From Acinetobacter seifertii (GTDB lineage: Bacteria; Pseudomonadota; Gammaproteobacteria; Pseudomonadales; Moraxellaceae): a stretch of 64,000 bases of DNA. The notes under the pieces were generated by a model that did not search any database, was not told the origin of the DNA, and worked only from the letters and a program-made list of their open reading frames with translations. Position 1 is the stretch's first letter. Every line of letters begins with the position of its first letter. Position numbers and translations under genes: made by a program. Location of the stretch: assembly GCF_000368065.1 (NCBI RefSeq), contig NZ_KB851200.1, positions 1,729,204 through 1,793,203 on the forward strand. The letters run 5' to 3'. Positions 51,612 through 61,853 of the stretch are shown here, one piece after another.

Positions 51612-53245
51612 AAATAGGTGTCCACTTAAATTTAAGTGGACACTATCGCGGTATTAATGAGTTAGAAAAAGTGGGGTTCAGCGGACGCTTACATTTATAA
51701 CTGCGTTTATCATCCAACGCTGCCTGTACAAAGCTACGATCAATTTTGATTTGTCTAATTTGCATTTTTTGCAAATAACTTAAAGATGAATAACCTGTCC
51801 CGAAGTCATCAAGAGAAAGCTGAACTCCTCTTTCTGATAAGGAATTCATTTTTTTCAATCATGCTCACACAATTGTTCAAAGCAATATTTTCAGTAATTT
51901 CCAAGATAAGCCGAGATGGATTTATGTCATATCTATGAATCATGCAAATTACAGTTTCCTCAAAGTTAGCTTGCATGAAATGATCAGCACTAATATTGAT
52001 TGAAAGTGTCAAATCTTTAGTCTGTTCTTGTTTACTCCAATCTTGTAAAACTTTGCAGGCTTGAGCTAAAACCCATGTACCTATTTCAGGCATTAGTCCT
52101 AAAGTTTGTGCCGCAGGAATAAAATCTTGTGTGGGAACAGAACCCAAAACAGGATGATGCCATCTGAGTAAAGCCTCGGCACCAATTAACTTTTCAGAAG
52201 CATTGACTTGAGGTTGATAAAACAATTCAAATTGCTCTTTTCCGAGTGCTAGACGTAAGTCTTTCGCCATGGAATCTTCTATTTGTATTTCTAATTGCAT
52301 GGTATAGATGGATATACAAATCATGAGCGTGGCGACGCAAATTGCAATCCATCGACCATGACTCCGAGTATTTTCCGATAGCGGTATAGCATGCTCTAAA
52401 GTAAAAGAGCTGCCACTAAAAAATATAAAGCATGCGATTGATAGTAAAATTAAAACGAGTTGTAAGAAACTCGGATTTCTGCGGTAGTTTAAGTATCCTA
52501 ATATTGCCCCAGCAGGCAAAAACAAATGAGCAACTTGAGGATGATGAGTAGTCGCTATATCAAAAAATACGCAAAAAACGACTGGAAAAACCAGTAGAAC
52601 AGCTTGAGATAAAAGAATACCCGCTGAAATTCGATTTATATAAATGAGAAAAAAACTAAAAATGGAAAGCAGTGTAAAAACGATATCCATATAAACAATG
52701 ATCCACATTTTTGAAAATGCGAAATATATGGTCCAGAACAGGCAAAAAATAATACAAATAAAGATATTTGCTTTAGCTGCGATGGTAAGCTGCTGGTCTT
52801 TTATGTTGTGGTAATTATTTTTACATTTTTTTAAGTAAGACGAAGCTATCATAGGTAAATCAACCATAAATATAACAAAAGCAGTAACATTGCCCTTCAT
52901 GCTCTATTTCAGAATTTAACAATCAAACTTAATTTTCTATAAAGTTTTTATTTATCTTTTATGCGTTTAGAAAGTATTTTATTACACAAAATAAAGTTCA
53001 TTTGTTTAATAAATTTAGTCAAAAAAGAGGACTTTTCAAAGACCCCATAAGTTTAAATTATGATTCACTCAGGGTACAAGCCTCTGCTACTAAGGTACAG
53101 GGCATAAGTTATGAAAAATAAGACAATTGGTTAATTATTTACCGATTTTACAAGGTTATTAGCTCATCGTTTCTTAAGATTATCTAATCAATAGCAAATA
53201 CAACGACTGAAACGCGCTGGCACATGTCCAGCGCGTTAATATTTA

Positions 53246-54277
53246 TCAGAGATAAATCACAACTAAAATTGCGAAAACACCATACAGCGCACTTACTGCA
53301 ACCAATGATCGGTCATCGACTGTGCCACGGCGGAATAAACTCCACAGAAACACAATCGCTAATGCGGTAATAATGCCAGAAGCTAACAACAAGGTATCAA
53401 AGCGCCACGGCGTAAAGAAAATACCTAATGCACTTGGTATGGTGGCCTGAATCATCATGGCACCCGAAATATTCGCTAAAGCCAAACGCTCTTTACCTTG
53501 GCGTACCCAAATCAGCGCATTCATAATCTCAGGTAATTCGGTAGCAACTGGACTCAGTAATAAAGCAACCAAATGTGGCGGCCAACTTAGCGCTGTACCA
53601 ATCGCTTCAAGCTGAGCAACAAAAGTATGCGACGCAACACTAATTACAACTAAAGCTGCCAATACTTGTAGGCCAGCCCACCCTAGTGACGGTTCGGCTG
53701 TGTTTGGACGGAACTTGAGCGGTTCAAGGTCTTCTTCATCGGAAGATGTATCAGCTTCCTTAATCTCACGCCAAACATAAGCTGCATAAGCCGCTAAAAA
53801 TAGAATGCCTAACCAAGGTTTAATGGCAAATGCGACTAAACCAAGCGCTACTTTTAAAACAAAGATAGCAAGGAACGAGACTTGATCTCGGCTTAAACGA
53901 GCATAATCAACTTGAACTTTATGCGAAGTTCGAGCTAATTTTTTGCGATGAAGCATTAATACCAGACCGACTACGGCGTAACCCAAAGTCGCTAAAACCA
54001 ATGGGCCACCCATTGCAGCTCCAACACCAAGGTCTTTTTGTTCTGGGGTATCACCAAATACGACGGCCATAAAGGTCACCGCACTTTCAGGTAGCGCTGT
54101 ACCAAAAGCTGCGAGTACCGAACCTACTGCTGTTGCACCAAGATTAAGACGCTTACCAAACCATTCAATTCCATTGACGAAATATTCACAGGCTAGGTAA
54201 ATTGCCGCGGCGGACAAAAAGAATAAGATGAACGTGAGGAGCATAGGAATAGTCCAGCCGGGCGAATAAGAAACCAT
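53246..54277 (-). CDS. Na+/Ca2+ antiporter family membrane protein
   Basis: The product is 343 residues if ATG 54277 is used (GAGGAG 13 nt upstream); ATG 54244, giving 332 residues and starting directly at the first helix, is equally possible. Two inverted repeats carry the CaCA alpha motifs: GATAVGSVLAAFGTALPESAVTF and LLLSPVATELPEIMNALIW. About ten membrane helices are predicted. The cytosolic loop (KEADTSSDEEDLEPL) is acidic. A yybP-ykoY manganese riboswitch directly upstream suggests that this antiporter exports manganese as well as or instead of calcium. The gap 52901-53245 downstream shows no gene. Confidence 0.88.
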   Translation of the reverse strand: MVSYSPGWTIPMLLTFILFFLSAAAIYLACEYFVNGIEWFGKRLNLGATAVGSVLAAFGTALPESAVTFMAVVFGDTPEQKDLGVGAAMGGPLVLATLGYAVVGLVLMLHRKKLARTSHKVQVDYARLSRDQVSFLAIFVLKVALGLVAFAIKPWLGILFLAAYAAYVWREIKEADTSSDEEDLEPLKFRPNTAEPSLGWAGLQVLAALVVISVASHTFVAQLEAIGTALSWPPHLVALLLSPVATELPEIMNALIWVRQGKERLALANISGAMMIQATIPSALGIFFTPWRFDTLLLASGIITALAIVFLWSLFRRGTVDDRSLVAVSALYGVFAILVVIYL

Positions 54278-54321
54278 TGGCGCGACAACGCTCCTCGCCC
54301 GACTAGCAAAGTACGTTGCGG

Positions 54322-54445
54322 CCAAAGGTCTCGCCTAGCTCACACTGTGTATACAGTGGCTGAACACGCCATGAGATACTGATCTCAAGTTTGTTGACGT
54401 GGTCTTCCTAGTTGGGTACTAGGAATGGCTACTCCCCAATGACAA
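54322..54445 (-). promoter_or_regulatory. yybP-ykoY manganese riboswitch
   Basis: The minus strand carries the aptamer signature: GGGGAGTAGCC (54437-54427), a central GTCAAC, paired arms, then GGCGAGACC (54335-54327). These match the yybP-ykoY consensus. The motif ends about 45 nt before the antiporter start, so it probably controls translation initiation of that gene in response to Mn2+. Confidence 0.85.
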
Positions 54446-54551
54446 TAGGTGAAGTTTACCAGTGATTGAAAAGTAACTCTACAAAAATGGTCTAACAAAA
54501 TGATCAAGAGCTTTAAAAATTCACAGTATGTTTTAAAGCTCTCTTTATTGA

Positions 54552-55487
54552 CTAAATAAAATGTATTTCTACACTGGCATGTACAATTTCTTCATGAATA
54601 GACAGCGCCTTTTTAACTGAATCGGGTGTTAAATCTGTTCGGTCTGTTTCTAAAGCCAAAATGCATGAAAATTTTCCTTTACCGACTTTCCATACATGTA
54701 AATCTGTAATTTTCACTTGTGATAATTGCTCAATCACTTCTTGTATTTCAGCGACTACTGGATGTGACATTTCAGCATCTAGTAACGTTTTTCCTGTGTC
54801 ACGCAAAAGCCCCCATGACCACTGTGCAACAAGTATCGCCCCTACAATACCCAATAAAGCATCTAAAAAATTCCATCCAAAATATTTACCCGCTATAAGT
54901 GCGGCTATGGCTAATACAGACGTTACGGCATCGGCAACCACATGTAGAAACGCAGCTTTATGGTTTAAATCGTGATGGTGATCATGATGATGGTGGTGAC
55001 TATGCTCATGGTCGTGATGGTGGTGGTGTTCATGATTATCGTGTAATAACCACGCACAAATTAAATTGACTGCCAACCCCGCAACAGCAATAGAAATCGC
55101 TTCATTATAATGAATATCAACAGGATGGAGTAATCGCTCAATAGATTGAAATCCCATTAACAGTGCAACGACCATTAATATGATTGCACTGCTATATCCA
55201 CCTAAAATTTCGATTTTCCAAGTTCCGAAACTAAAGCGTTTGTCATGAGCATAACGGCGAGCCATTTTGTAAGCGACATAGGCCAACCCTAGAGCAACCA
55301 TATGTGAACTCATGTGCCAGCCATCAGCTAAAAGAGCCATTGAGTTAAAGATCCATCCACCCACAATTTCAAAAACCATCATCACGGCAGTTAAAATCGT
55401 TGCGATCAAAATTTTCTTTTGAGCAAGCGGGTTTCCTTCATCGAACTGATGAGAGTGGTAACGTTCTAAATTGCTGTTAATTTCCAT
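54552..55487 (-). CDS. CDF-family zinc/cation exporter (CzcD/ZitB type)
   Basis: The product is 311 residues with six membrane helices. Metal-site residues appear in LADGWHMSSHMVALGLAY (helix 2, HxxxD-type) and in HVVADAVTSVLAIAALIAG (helix 5). A strongly His-rich cytosolic loop (NHEHHHHHDHEHSHHHHHDH) lies between helices 4 and 5. The C-terminal dimerisation domain reads ITDLHVWKVGKGKFSCILAL. It exports Zn2+ (and perhaps Cd2+ or Co2+) by proton antiport. It lies 107 bp from the riboswitch region on the same strand, but has its own start. Confidence 0.93.
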   Translation of the reverse strand: MEINSNLERYHSHQFDEGNPLAQKKILIATILTAVMMVFEIVGGWIFNSMALLADGWHMSSHMVALGLAYVAYKMARRYAHDKRFSFGTWKIEILGGYSSAIILMVVALLMGFQSIERLLHPVDIHYNEAISIAVAGLAVNLICAWLLHDNHEHHHHHDHEHSHHHHHDHHHDLNHKAAFLHVVADAVTSVLAIAALIAGKYFGWNFLDALLGIVGAILVAQWSWGLLRDTGKTLLDAEMSHPVVAEIQEVIEQLSQVKITDLHVWKVGKGKFSCILALETDRTDLTPDSVKKALSIHEEIVHASVEIHFI

Positions 55488-55583
55488 ATTTATGGTCTTT
55501 TATTAATACTCCCTCATAGTATATATTTTTTGGAAGGAAATATATTGTCTCGCTATTGAGCCAAGGAAAATTTTAATAAGTAT

Positions 55584-55652
55584 TTGACCTTCAAGGCTCA
55601 TGTACCAGAACGCCTAAATGTAATTTCAAGAAAATGGGTAATGAGCCAGAGG
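55584..55652 (+). pseudogene. ppnP-derived fragment
   Basis: The plus strand reads LTFKAHVPERLNVISRKWVM, which aligns with LTFKTHVSERIEIISGKCSV of the intact ppnP at 23199-23519. Both ends are missing and no start or ribosome site is present. It is a scrap of a former second copy. Confidence 0.75.
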
Positions 55653-55667
55653 CCAATTTTTTTAATC

Positions 55668-55699
55668 GTCACTATTTTAATGTACGGAAAAATAGTGAC
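55668..55699. terminator. hairpin between the ppnP fragment and the MFS gene
   Basis: GTCACTATTTT (55668-55678) and AAAATAGTGAC (55689-55699) form an 11-bp perfect stem, 8 nt from the end of the minus-strand MFS gene. On that strand it is the natural terminator, with AT-rich sequence inside the stem. Confidence 0.55.
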
Positions 55700-55706
55700 T
55701 TTAGAA

Positions 55707-56897
55707 TTAGCTTATGGGCACACGTTTAGCCAGCTTCTTTTGCAAAATAATAACCAATATTGGGAACCCTGCTGCTGAAATTGCACATACCGCCAGTAAC
55801 GTATTTACACTTTGTGGCGTCATGCCATGAGCAGGTAATAAAAAGGCAGATAAGAAAAATGCAACCGTTGTCAGCAAATACATGATGGATGTCTGTAATG
55901 AAGAAAATCCAGCTCGTTGTCGATCGTTAGGAAACTGCATCGTAACCACTGAAGATGACACCAAACGACTATAAGATGCACCGAGAAATAAACTAATAAA
56001 TAACGCTGCATGCTGATAGCCAAGCATTGGTATAAGCAAACTTACGATAAAGACTAGAGTCGAAGCTGTAGCCAGTAGTAAAGCAGAAAAACGGGAAGTT
56101 AACGCCCCTGTAATTTTTGTAGATAAATAGCCCATCACGCCCCCGCTAAAAAATAGCCAAGGCAGTAGATCTTGCGAAGCGCTCAACTGTTGAATCATTA
56201 AGGGTGCCAAAATAGGAATAACCAGCATAGGGCTAAACTGTACGAGCGCATTAGCAGAAGCGAACAGTAGAGTATCTGCATCTAAAGGTGGCGCACGAAA
56301 CGTATCTAAAGAGACTTGGTCTTTGGGTATAAACGATACAATAAGTGGCAATGCCAACACACACAATGCACTTATGAGCCACAAAGCCACATGCCAACCA
56401 TAGTGAGTGCATAGAAATAATATGGTGGGCATTCCGACAATACTTACTATTGAAAATGATGCAATCACCGTCGCTAACATTTTCCCCCGTAAATTAGGCG
56501 GTGCGTTGTTTATTAATATACTGATACCCACTCCCATGGTGGTACCGCCGACCAACCCTGCACAAAATCGGAGTGCAAGTAGAAGACTAAAACTAGATGT
56601 GCAGGTAGTTAAAAGTGTTAGTAGACCTAACAGCGCCATATTGATAATTAAAAACCGCTTTTTATTGAAATGATCAATCCAGTAAAAAGCAATAATTCCT
56701 GAAAGAACGGCGCCAAGCGTATACATCCCTGAAACATAACCTGAGAATGATACTGGCACTGCGAAATCTGTCGCCATAAAAACAAAAATAGGATTAAACA
56801 CCATATATTCCAGTGCATTCGTGAACTGGACGAAAGCAATGACAGTGGCTATCCACATGAGGGCTTTATGATTAAACGTCTGTTTGGCTAGGGACAT
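55707..56897 (-). CDS. MFS transporter, drug-efflux-like
   Basis: The product is 396 residues with twelve predicted helices. Loop 2-3 carries DHFNKKRFLIINMALLG, a weak form of the MFS motif A. Helix 4 has LRFCAGLVGGTTMGVGISILI, and motif-like PNLRGKMLATVIA and FPNDRQRAGFSSLQTS segments repeat in both halves. It fits the DHA1 efflux branch (AraJ/PbuE-like). The divergent LysR gene, 102 bp away, is its probable regulator. Substrate unknown. Confidence 0.87.
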   Translation of the reverse strand: MSLAKQTFNHKALMWIATVIAFVQFTNALEYMVFNPIFVFMATDFAVPVSFSGYVSGMYTLGAVLSGIIAFYWIDHFNKKRFLIINMALLGLLTLLTTCTSSFSLLLALRFCAGLVGGTTMGVGISILINNAPPNLRGKMLATVIASFSIVSIVGMPTILFLCTHYGWHVALWLISALCVLALPLIVSFIPKDQVSLDTFRAPPLDADTLLFASANALVQFSPMLVIPILAPLMIQQLSASQDLLPWLFFSGGVMGYLSTKITGALTSRFSALLLATASTLVFIVSLLIPMLGYQHAALFISLFLGASYSRLVSSSVVTMQFPNDRQRAGFSSLQTSIMYLLTTVAFFLSAFLLPAHGMTPQSVNTLLAVCAISAAGFPILVIILQKKLAKRVPIS

Positions 56898-56999
56898 CGC
56901 AGTAACCTATAGATAAAAGATGTCCGAGTTTAACTGCTATCAATTATATTGATTATATGGTAAAAATTGCATTTATTATTATCAAATATGGGATAATTG

Positions 57000-57911
57000 A
57001 TGCGTCCGGCTCTGGATTTTAATACCCTGAAAGTGTTCATTGCTGTGGTCGAAAAAGAAAGTTTTGTGGGTGCATCGAAACTCCTTGAAATGCCAACATC
57101 AAACGTGAGTCGCTGTATTTCTCAGTTAGAAGAAAAACTCGATCTTCAGCTCATTGAGCGCAGCACCCGACATATGAAAGTCACTCAGGCGGGGCAGCTA
57201 CTCTATACCAGAGCAAAGCCATTACTTGAAGCGCTTGAGCAAACAGAGACAGAGTTAACGTTGCGGCAAATGCAGCTCAAAGGTCCTTTACGAATCTGTA
57301 TTCCCAATGAAATAGGCCCTGCATTGCTAGGTTCTGTTATTGCAGAATTCGCCTGCCAGTATCCCGAACTACAAATAAGCTGTGTCACAAATTTGTCGGG
57401 TTTTGAGTCTCTGCGAGATGATCTGGATTTAGCTATTATTATTAGCCGCGGTCAAATGGATAACAGTGACTACATCGCTCGTCATCTGGTGACTATCCCT
57501 TGCACCATTGTGGCAGCCCCATCTCTCATTCAGCGTTATGGCACCCCTACTCATATCCAGCAATTTGAAGAATTACCTTGTATTACAACAGTCAGTGCAC
57601 TCAAAGGTGCTCCTTGGCAATTTGTTAATAAAAAGGGTGAGTTCGAGACCATCAAGGTTAAAGGACACTATCGGGTGAACAGCGGAGAAATGGCGGGCCA
57701 AGCTGCTGTAGCAGGTATCGGATTTGCAATTTTATCGAAACACGCTTGCCAACCTTATATTAGTGACGGTCGCCTGATCGAGATTGAGTTTGAACAAGCA
57801 GTAGCGCCACTGCAATTGTTTGCACTTTATTCAGATCGCCGCTATTTGCCTGCTAAAACAAGAGCGCTTATAGATTTCATACAGCAGAAATTGGGGCATG
57901 TATCCTTATAA
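57000..57911 (+). CDS. LysR-family transcriptional regulator
   Basis: The product is 303 residues from MRPALDFNTLKVFIAVVEKESF; GGGA 9 nt upstream supports ATG 57000. HTH: ASKLLEMPTSNVSRCISQLEEKLDLQLIERSTRHMKVT. The C-terminal periplasmic-binding-like domain begins near residue 90 (GPLRICIPNEIGPALLGSVI). It is divergent from the MFS gene across a 102-bp gap, the classic LysR-target layout, so it likely activates that gene. Confidence 0.92.
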   Translation: MRPALDFNTLKVFIAVVEKESFVGASKLLEMPTSNVSRCISQLEEKLDLQLIERSTRHMKVTQAGQLLYTRAKPLLEALEQTETELTLRQMQLKGPLRICIPNEIGPALLGSVIAEFACQYPELQISCVTNLSGFESLRDDLDLAIIISRGQMDNSDYIARHLVTIPCTIVAAPSLIQRYGTPTHIQQFEELPCITTVSALKGAPWQFVNKKGEFETIKVKGHYRVNSGEMAGQAAVAGIGFAILSKHACQPYISDGRLIEIEFEQAVAPLQLFALYSDRRYLPAKTRALIDFIQQKLGHVSL

Positions 57912-57972
57912 AATCTGTCATTGCACATGCATTCTGAAATCGGCATATTTACCTATGTCAGTTTTATAAGGA

Positions 57973-58107
57973 CTGTCAATCGTCACCCTGTCTTCTACTC
58001 AAACTGCTCAGGTCGCTTTCTTTTTGTTGCTTATTTCCTCGCTCATTTTAGGAATCCTTTTTGCGAATCAGTCTCAATTTGTTAAGATGGCAACCGTGAG
58101 AAATTAA
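57973..58107 (+). CDS. possible small membrane protein without a standard start
   Basis: A frame from CTG 57973 to TAA 58107 encodes one hydrophobic helix (QVAFFLLLISSLILGILF) with polar ends (44 residues). AAGGA lies just upstream of CTG, but no ATG, GTG or TTG is available before the helix. It may be a chance frame or use CTG. The remaining gap 58108-58267 shows no feature. Confidence 0.3.
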   Translation: MSIVTLSSTQTAQVAFFLLLISSLILGILFANQSQFVKMATVRN

Positions 58108-58267
58108 GTTAAGCTCTTACACACTGTTGACTCAATTTTGACATAAAAAAGGTACATGAAAAGGTATACTTTTTTCTTAGATTAAGTCCAATTCACACAG
58201 AAGTTATTAGAATTGGTTAGATGACCAACCGTAAAATATTATTGCTTTTTTTAAGGGTTTATTACGC

Positions 58268-60913
58268 ATGAATAGCGCTGAAATCATGGCCGATCTCTCT
58301 AACCACACTCCAATGATGCAGCAATATCTCAAGGTCAAAAAAGATTATCAACATGCGTTGCTGTTTTATCGTATGGGCGACTTTTATGAACTTTTCTTTG
58401 AAGACGCACACTTAGCAGCCAAACTTTTAGGAATTACCCTAACCCATCGCGGTAAAGCAAACGGCAACCCGATTCCAATGGCAGGTGTTCCTTACCATTC
58501 AGCCGAAGGTTATCTTGCTCGCCTTGTCAAAGCAGGTCGCACAGTAGCCATTTGCGAACAAGTGGGTGAAGTCACTGGTAAAGGCCCTGTTGAGCGTAAA
58601 GTTGTTCGTATTCTTACACCCGGTACATTAACCGACGACGCACTACTCACAAGCTATCAGTCGTCTAACCTTGTTGCGTTATGTATTCATCAAAATCAAA
58701 TCGGTTTTGCTTTGCTCGACTTAAGCGCAGGTATTTTTAAAGTTCAGCAACAAGACTACAAACCTGAACAACTTCCAATTGAACTTGCTCGCCTCATGCC
58801 AAGTGAAATTTTGATTGATGAAGATCTGGTTGATCCGAATATTATTGAACAAATTAAAAAGCATTTAGATTGCCCTGTAACCAAGCGTCCAAATGTAGAC
58901 TTCAATTTAAATAACGCACAAAAAACCTTATGTGACCAGTTCTCTGTATCGACGCTTTCTGGTTTTGGACTCGATACATTACCGTTAGCTAAGGCTGCCG
59001 CAGCGGCTCTGATTCACTACGCTAAAGAAACTCAGAAAACGGCGTTACCGCATATTCGTTCTATTCTTTTAGAACAAAGCACAGACTTTATTGCGCTTGA
59101 TCCAATTACACGCCGTAATTTAGAAATTATTGAACCTTTGTTTGAACATGGTACGTCATTATTCCAACTGGTAAATGACTGCCAAACTGCAATGGGTGGA
59201 CGTTTACTCAGCCGTACACTCATGCAACCTGTTCGTGATACGGCGTTACTCGATGCCCGCTTAGATGCAATTGAACAACTCATTCAAGGCTATCACGAAA
59301 CTCCAGTTCGTTTAGTGCTTAAAGAAATTGGCGATATCGAACGTGTTCTTAGCCGTGTTGCGCTGGGTAGTGCTCGACCACGCGATTTAGTTCAGCTTCG
59401 TCATGCTTGCGCGCAAATCCCATTTTTAAGAAATGCTTTAGCGCCTGTTATTCAATCAAAAAAATCCAAGTTATTAATTCAACTCGATCAAGAACTTGGT
59501 GACTTTAAATCGCTTCATCAACACTTGATGGCAGCCATTGTTGAAAACCCACCTGTATTACTTCGTGATGGCAATGTAATTGCAGAAGGTTATGATGCAG
59601 AACTCGATGAACTTCGTAAAATTCGTGATCATGCAGGTCAATTCCTGATTGATTTAGAAATAAAAGAGCGTGAACGTACTGGCATTAACACCTTAAAAAT
59701 TGGCTATAACCGTGTAAGCGGCTACTATATTGAACTTACGCGTGCTCAAGCTGAGCAAGCCCCTGCCGACTATATTCGCCGTCAAACTTTAAAGAATGCA
59801 GAGCGTTACATCACACCTGAGCTAAAAAGCTTTGAAGATAAAGTTTTATCAAGTGAGTCTCGTGCATTAGCACGTGAAAAAGCGTTATTTGAAGCTTTAC
59901 TTGAAAACCTCCGTGAAAATATTGCTCACCTACAAATGATGAGTTCGGCAATTGCTCACATTGATGTAATCGCAAACTTTGCTTATCAAGCACGTTTAAA
60001 CAATTGGGCGCGACCTGAATTTACCCCAGAAACCGGCATTAAGATTCAAGGTGGTCGTCATCCTGTTGTTGAAGCATTAAACAAAGCACCATTTACACCA
60101 AATGACACTTTCCTTGATGCTCAGCACCGCATGGCAATTATTACTGGCCCGAACATGGGTGGTAAATCTACCTTTATGCGTCAAACTGCATTAATCAGTT
60201 TACTCGCTTACTGCGGTAGTTATGTTCCTGCGCGAGCTGCCAAGCTTGGCCCAATTGACCGTATTTTCACACGTATTGGTTCAGCCGATGATTTGTCGAC
60301 AGGTAAATCAACATTTATGGTCGAGATGACTGAAACTTCACAAATCTTGCACCATGCAACTAATCAGTCTTTAGTGTTAATGGATGAAGTTGGCCGTGGT
60401 ACCAGTACCTACGATGGACTCTCTTTGGCATGGGCCTGTGTGGTTGATTTAACCAAGCGCGTAAAATGCTTATGTCTATTTGCCACGCACTATTTCGAAT
60501 TGACTGAGTTAGGTAGTGAAGCAGGTATCGATAACTATCATGTGACGGCACAAGAGTTAAATGGCAATCTGATTTTATTGCATAAAGTTCAACAAGGCCC
60601 TGCAAGTCAAAGTCATGGTTTACAAGTTGCGAAATTAGCTGGTATTCCTGCTAATGTCATTAAAGAAGCTCAAAAACGTTTACGCATTTTAGAGAAGCAA
60701 CAACAGCAACACTTACAAACTAGTGTTCAAGATGATTTGTTTGCAACTTTAGATTCAAATGCTAAATCAAGTACGCAAGTCATAGAGAAAGTGATTGAAA
60801 TTGAAGTGCCTTCACCTGCCCTAGATTTGCTTAAGCAAATTGAAGTCGATAACTTGACACCTCGCCAAGCACTTGAACAACTTTATGAACTAAAAGCTGC
60901 ACTTAAATCATAA
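58268..60913 (+). CDS. mutS: DNA mismatch repair protein MutS
   Basis: The product is 881 residues, the full MutS length. The mismatch-contact F-x-E is in [13 protein letters not shown] (FYE at 39-41). The connector and clamp domains follow. The ATPase has Walker [12 protein letters not shown], Walker [17 protein letters not shown] and the signature [16 protein letters not shown]. The C-terminal dimerisation helices end LKAALKS. It recognises mismatches and recruits MutL. It is preceded by a 356-bp gap and followed by a strong terminator. Confidence 0.98.
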   Translation: MNSAEIMADLSNHTPMMQQYLKVKKDYQHALLFYRMGDFYELFFEDAHLAAKLLGITLTHRGKANGNPIPMAGVPYHSAEGYLARLVKAGRTVAICEQVGEVTGKGPVERKVVRILTPGTLTDDALLTSYQSSNLVALCIHQNQIGFALLDLSAGIFKVQQQDYKPEQLPIELARLMPSEILIDEDLVDPNIIEQIKKHLDCPVTKRPNVDFNLNNAQKTLCDQFSVSTLSGFGLDTLPLAKAAAAALIHYAKETQKTALPHIRSILLEQSTDFIALDPITRRNLEIIEPLFEHGTSLFQLVNDCQTAMGGRLLSRTLMQPVRDTALLDARLDAIEQLIQGYHETPVRLVLKEIGDIERVLSRVALGSARPRDLVQLRHACAQIPFLRNALAPVIQSKKSKLLIQLDQELGDFKSLHQHLMAAIVENPPVLLRDGNVIAEGYDAELDELRKIRDHAGQFLIDLEIKERERTGINTLKIGYNRVSGYYIELTRAQAEQAPADYIRRQTLKNAERYITPELKSFEDKVLSSESRALAREKALFEALLENLRENIAHLQMMSSAIAHIDVIANFAYQARLNNWARPEFTPETGIKIQGGRHPVVEALNKAPFTPNDTFLDAQHRMAIITGPNMGGKSTFMRQTALISLLAYCGSYVPARAAKLGPIDRIFTRIGSADDLSTGKSTFMVEMTETSQILHHATNQSLVLMDEVGRGTSTYDGLSLAWACVVDLTKRVKCLCLFATHYFELTELGSEAGIDNYHVTAQELNGNLILLHKVQQGPASQSHGLQVAKLAGIPANVIKEAQKRLRILEKQQQQHLQTSVQDDLFATLDSNAKSSTQVIEKVIEIEVPSPALDLLKQIEVDNLTPRQALEQLYELKAALKS

Positions 60914-60922
60914 TCATTGATT

Positions 60923-60955
60923 GAGCAAACATGTCTATGAGCATGTTTGCTCTTA
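60923..60955 (+). terminator. terminator of mutS
   Basis: GAGCAAACATG-TCTATGAG-CATGTTTGCTC forms an 11-bp perfect stem starting 10 nt after the mutS stop, followed by TTACTTT. It overlaps the region upstream of the GNAT start. Confidence 0.85.
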
Positions 60956-60971
60956 CTTTAAGGAGAATAAA

Positions 60972-61508
60972 ATTTCTATTTTCTTAAGGCCACTACAATA
61001 CACAGAGATCGATTTAATTTGGCAACACATTAGTCGACGTGAACTCATTACCCAACTCTATATACAAAAACAAGAACAACTTGAATTAACAGATTGTTTT
61101 TACGATGTTGAAAATTGGGATGCCTATCATTTAGAAAATGACCCACCGAATTTAAAAGAACTCTATCAACAAGGTGCTTCATTTGTGGGTGCTTTTAATA
61201 CATCTGAAAAATTAGTTGGCATTAGTGTCGTGTCGAATCAACACATTGCTGATTATCCAGATGCAAAATTACTGCAATACTTTTATGTCGATGCAGACCA
61301 GCAAGGTCAAGGTATTGGAGCAAAGCTCATGCAGGCAGCCAAAGAGTCAGCTAAGCAACTGGGCGCGCTGCAACTTTATATTTCAGCCACACCGAGTAAA
61401 CGTACTGTCGACTTTTATATCAAGCATGGTGCAGTAGTATTAGGACATCCAGATCAGCACTTATGGGAGCTGGAACCAGAAGATATTCATTTGCTTTGCC
61501 TACTTTAA
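60972..61508 (+). CDS. GNAT-family acetyltransferase with apparent AUU start
   Basis: From ATT 60972 the product is 178 residues beginning ISIFLRPLQYTEIDLIWQHI, the normal start of the GNAT fold. AAGGAG lies exactly 6 nt before ATT, an ideal ribosome site. The only standard in-frame start upstream is TTG 60921, which lies inside the mutS terminator hairpin and has no ribosome site. The GNAT core is visible in LVGISVVSNQ, YFYVDADQQGQGIGAKLMQAA and TPSKRTVDFYIKHGAV. AUU starts are known for infC, where they allow autoregulation by IF3. Substrate unknown. Confidence 0.82.
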   Translation: MSIFLRPLQYTEIDLIWQHISRRELITQLYIQKQEQLELTDCFYDVENWDAYHLENDPPNLKELYQQGASFVGAFNTSEKLVGISVVSNQHIADYPDAKLLQYFYVDADQQGQGIGAKLMQAAKESAKQLGALQLYISATPSKRTVDFYIKHGAVVLGHPDQHLWELEPEDIHLLCLL

Positions 61509-61853
61509 GTCTCGATATTTAAAGTTTTTTTGGATATCAGTTCGGTATAAAAGCAAAATTTAAAACTAAAAGCTGTATTTAAGGTATCTAATCAAATAGA
61601 TACCTTGACCTAAATGACATTTGCAACTATATGCAAAAATTTATTCAAGCTGTTGTTTTTTAAAACATATTATTATCTTAATTTTACAATTTGGCTAATC
61701 TTAAGCTCACAACATTCTTTTAAATATCAATGCATTAACTTATCTTCATATGTATAAATAAACAATATCAATAAAAGCAATTGTTTGTTTACCCCTTTTT
61801 TGCCTAAAATAAGCTATTCGAAATGAAACCATATTTTTTAGGTAGCTGTCGCC

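Larger units (their letters stand above)
49099..51692 (-). mobile_element. IS66-family insertion sequence (2594 bp)
   Basis: The ends match: GTAAGCATCCGCTGAAC on the plus strand at 49099 and GTAAGCGTCCGCTGAAC on the minus strand at 51692, with mismatches as is usual for IS66. An 8-bp target duplication ATTTATAA flanks it (49091-49098 and 51693-51700). It carries tnpA, tnpB and tnpC in order on the minus strand. It lies inside the EAL-domain gene. Confidence 0.96.
48906..52900 (-). pseudogene. membrane-anchored EAL-domain gene, broken by IS66 and a frameshift
   Basis: The 5' part (52900-51809) encodes about seven membrane segments, then an EAL phosphodiesterase domain: FELFYQPQV, GAEALLRWHHP (the EAL motif), SINISADHFM and LEITENIAL. 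At 51849-51855 an A7 run (minus strand) shifts the frame; six A would restore [26 protein letters not shown]. An IS66 element (49099-51692) then interrupts the gene with an ATTTATAA target duplication. The 3' part (49098-48906) gives VLVEGIETAEQFYAF and GYLWGVPMP. No GGDEF domain is present. The intact ancestor would cleave cyclic di-GMP. Confidence 0.92.
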
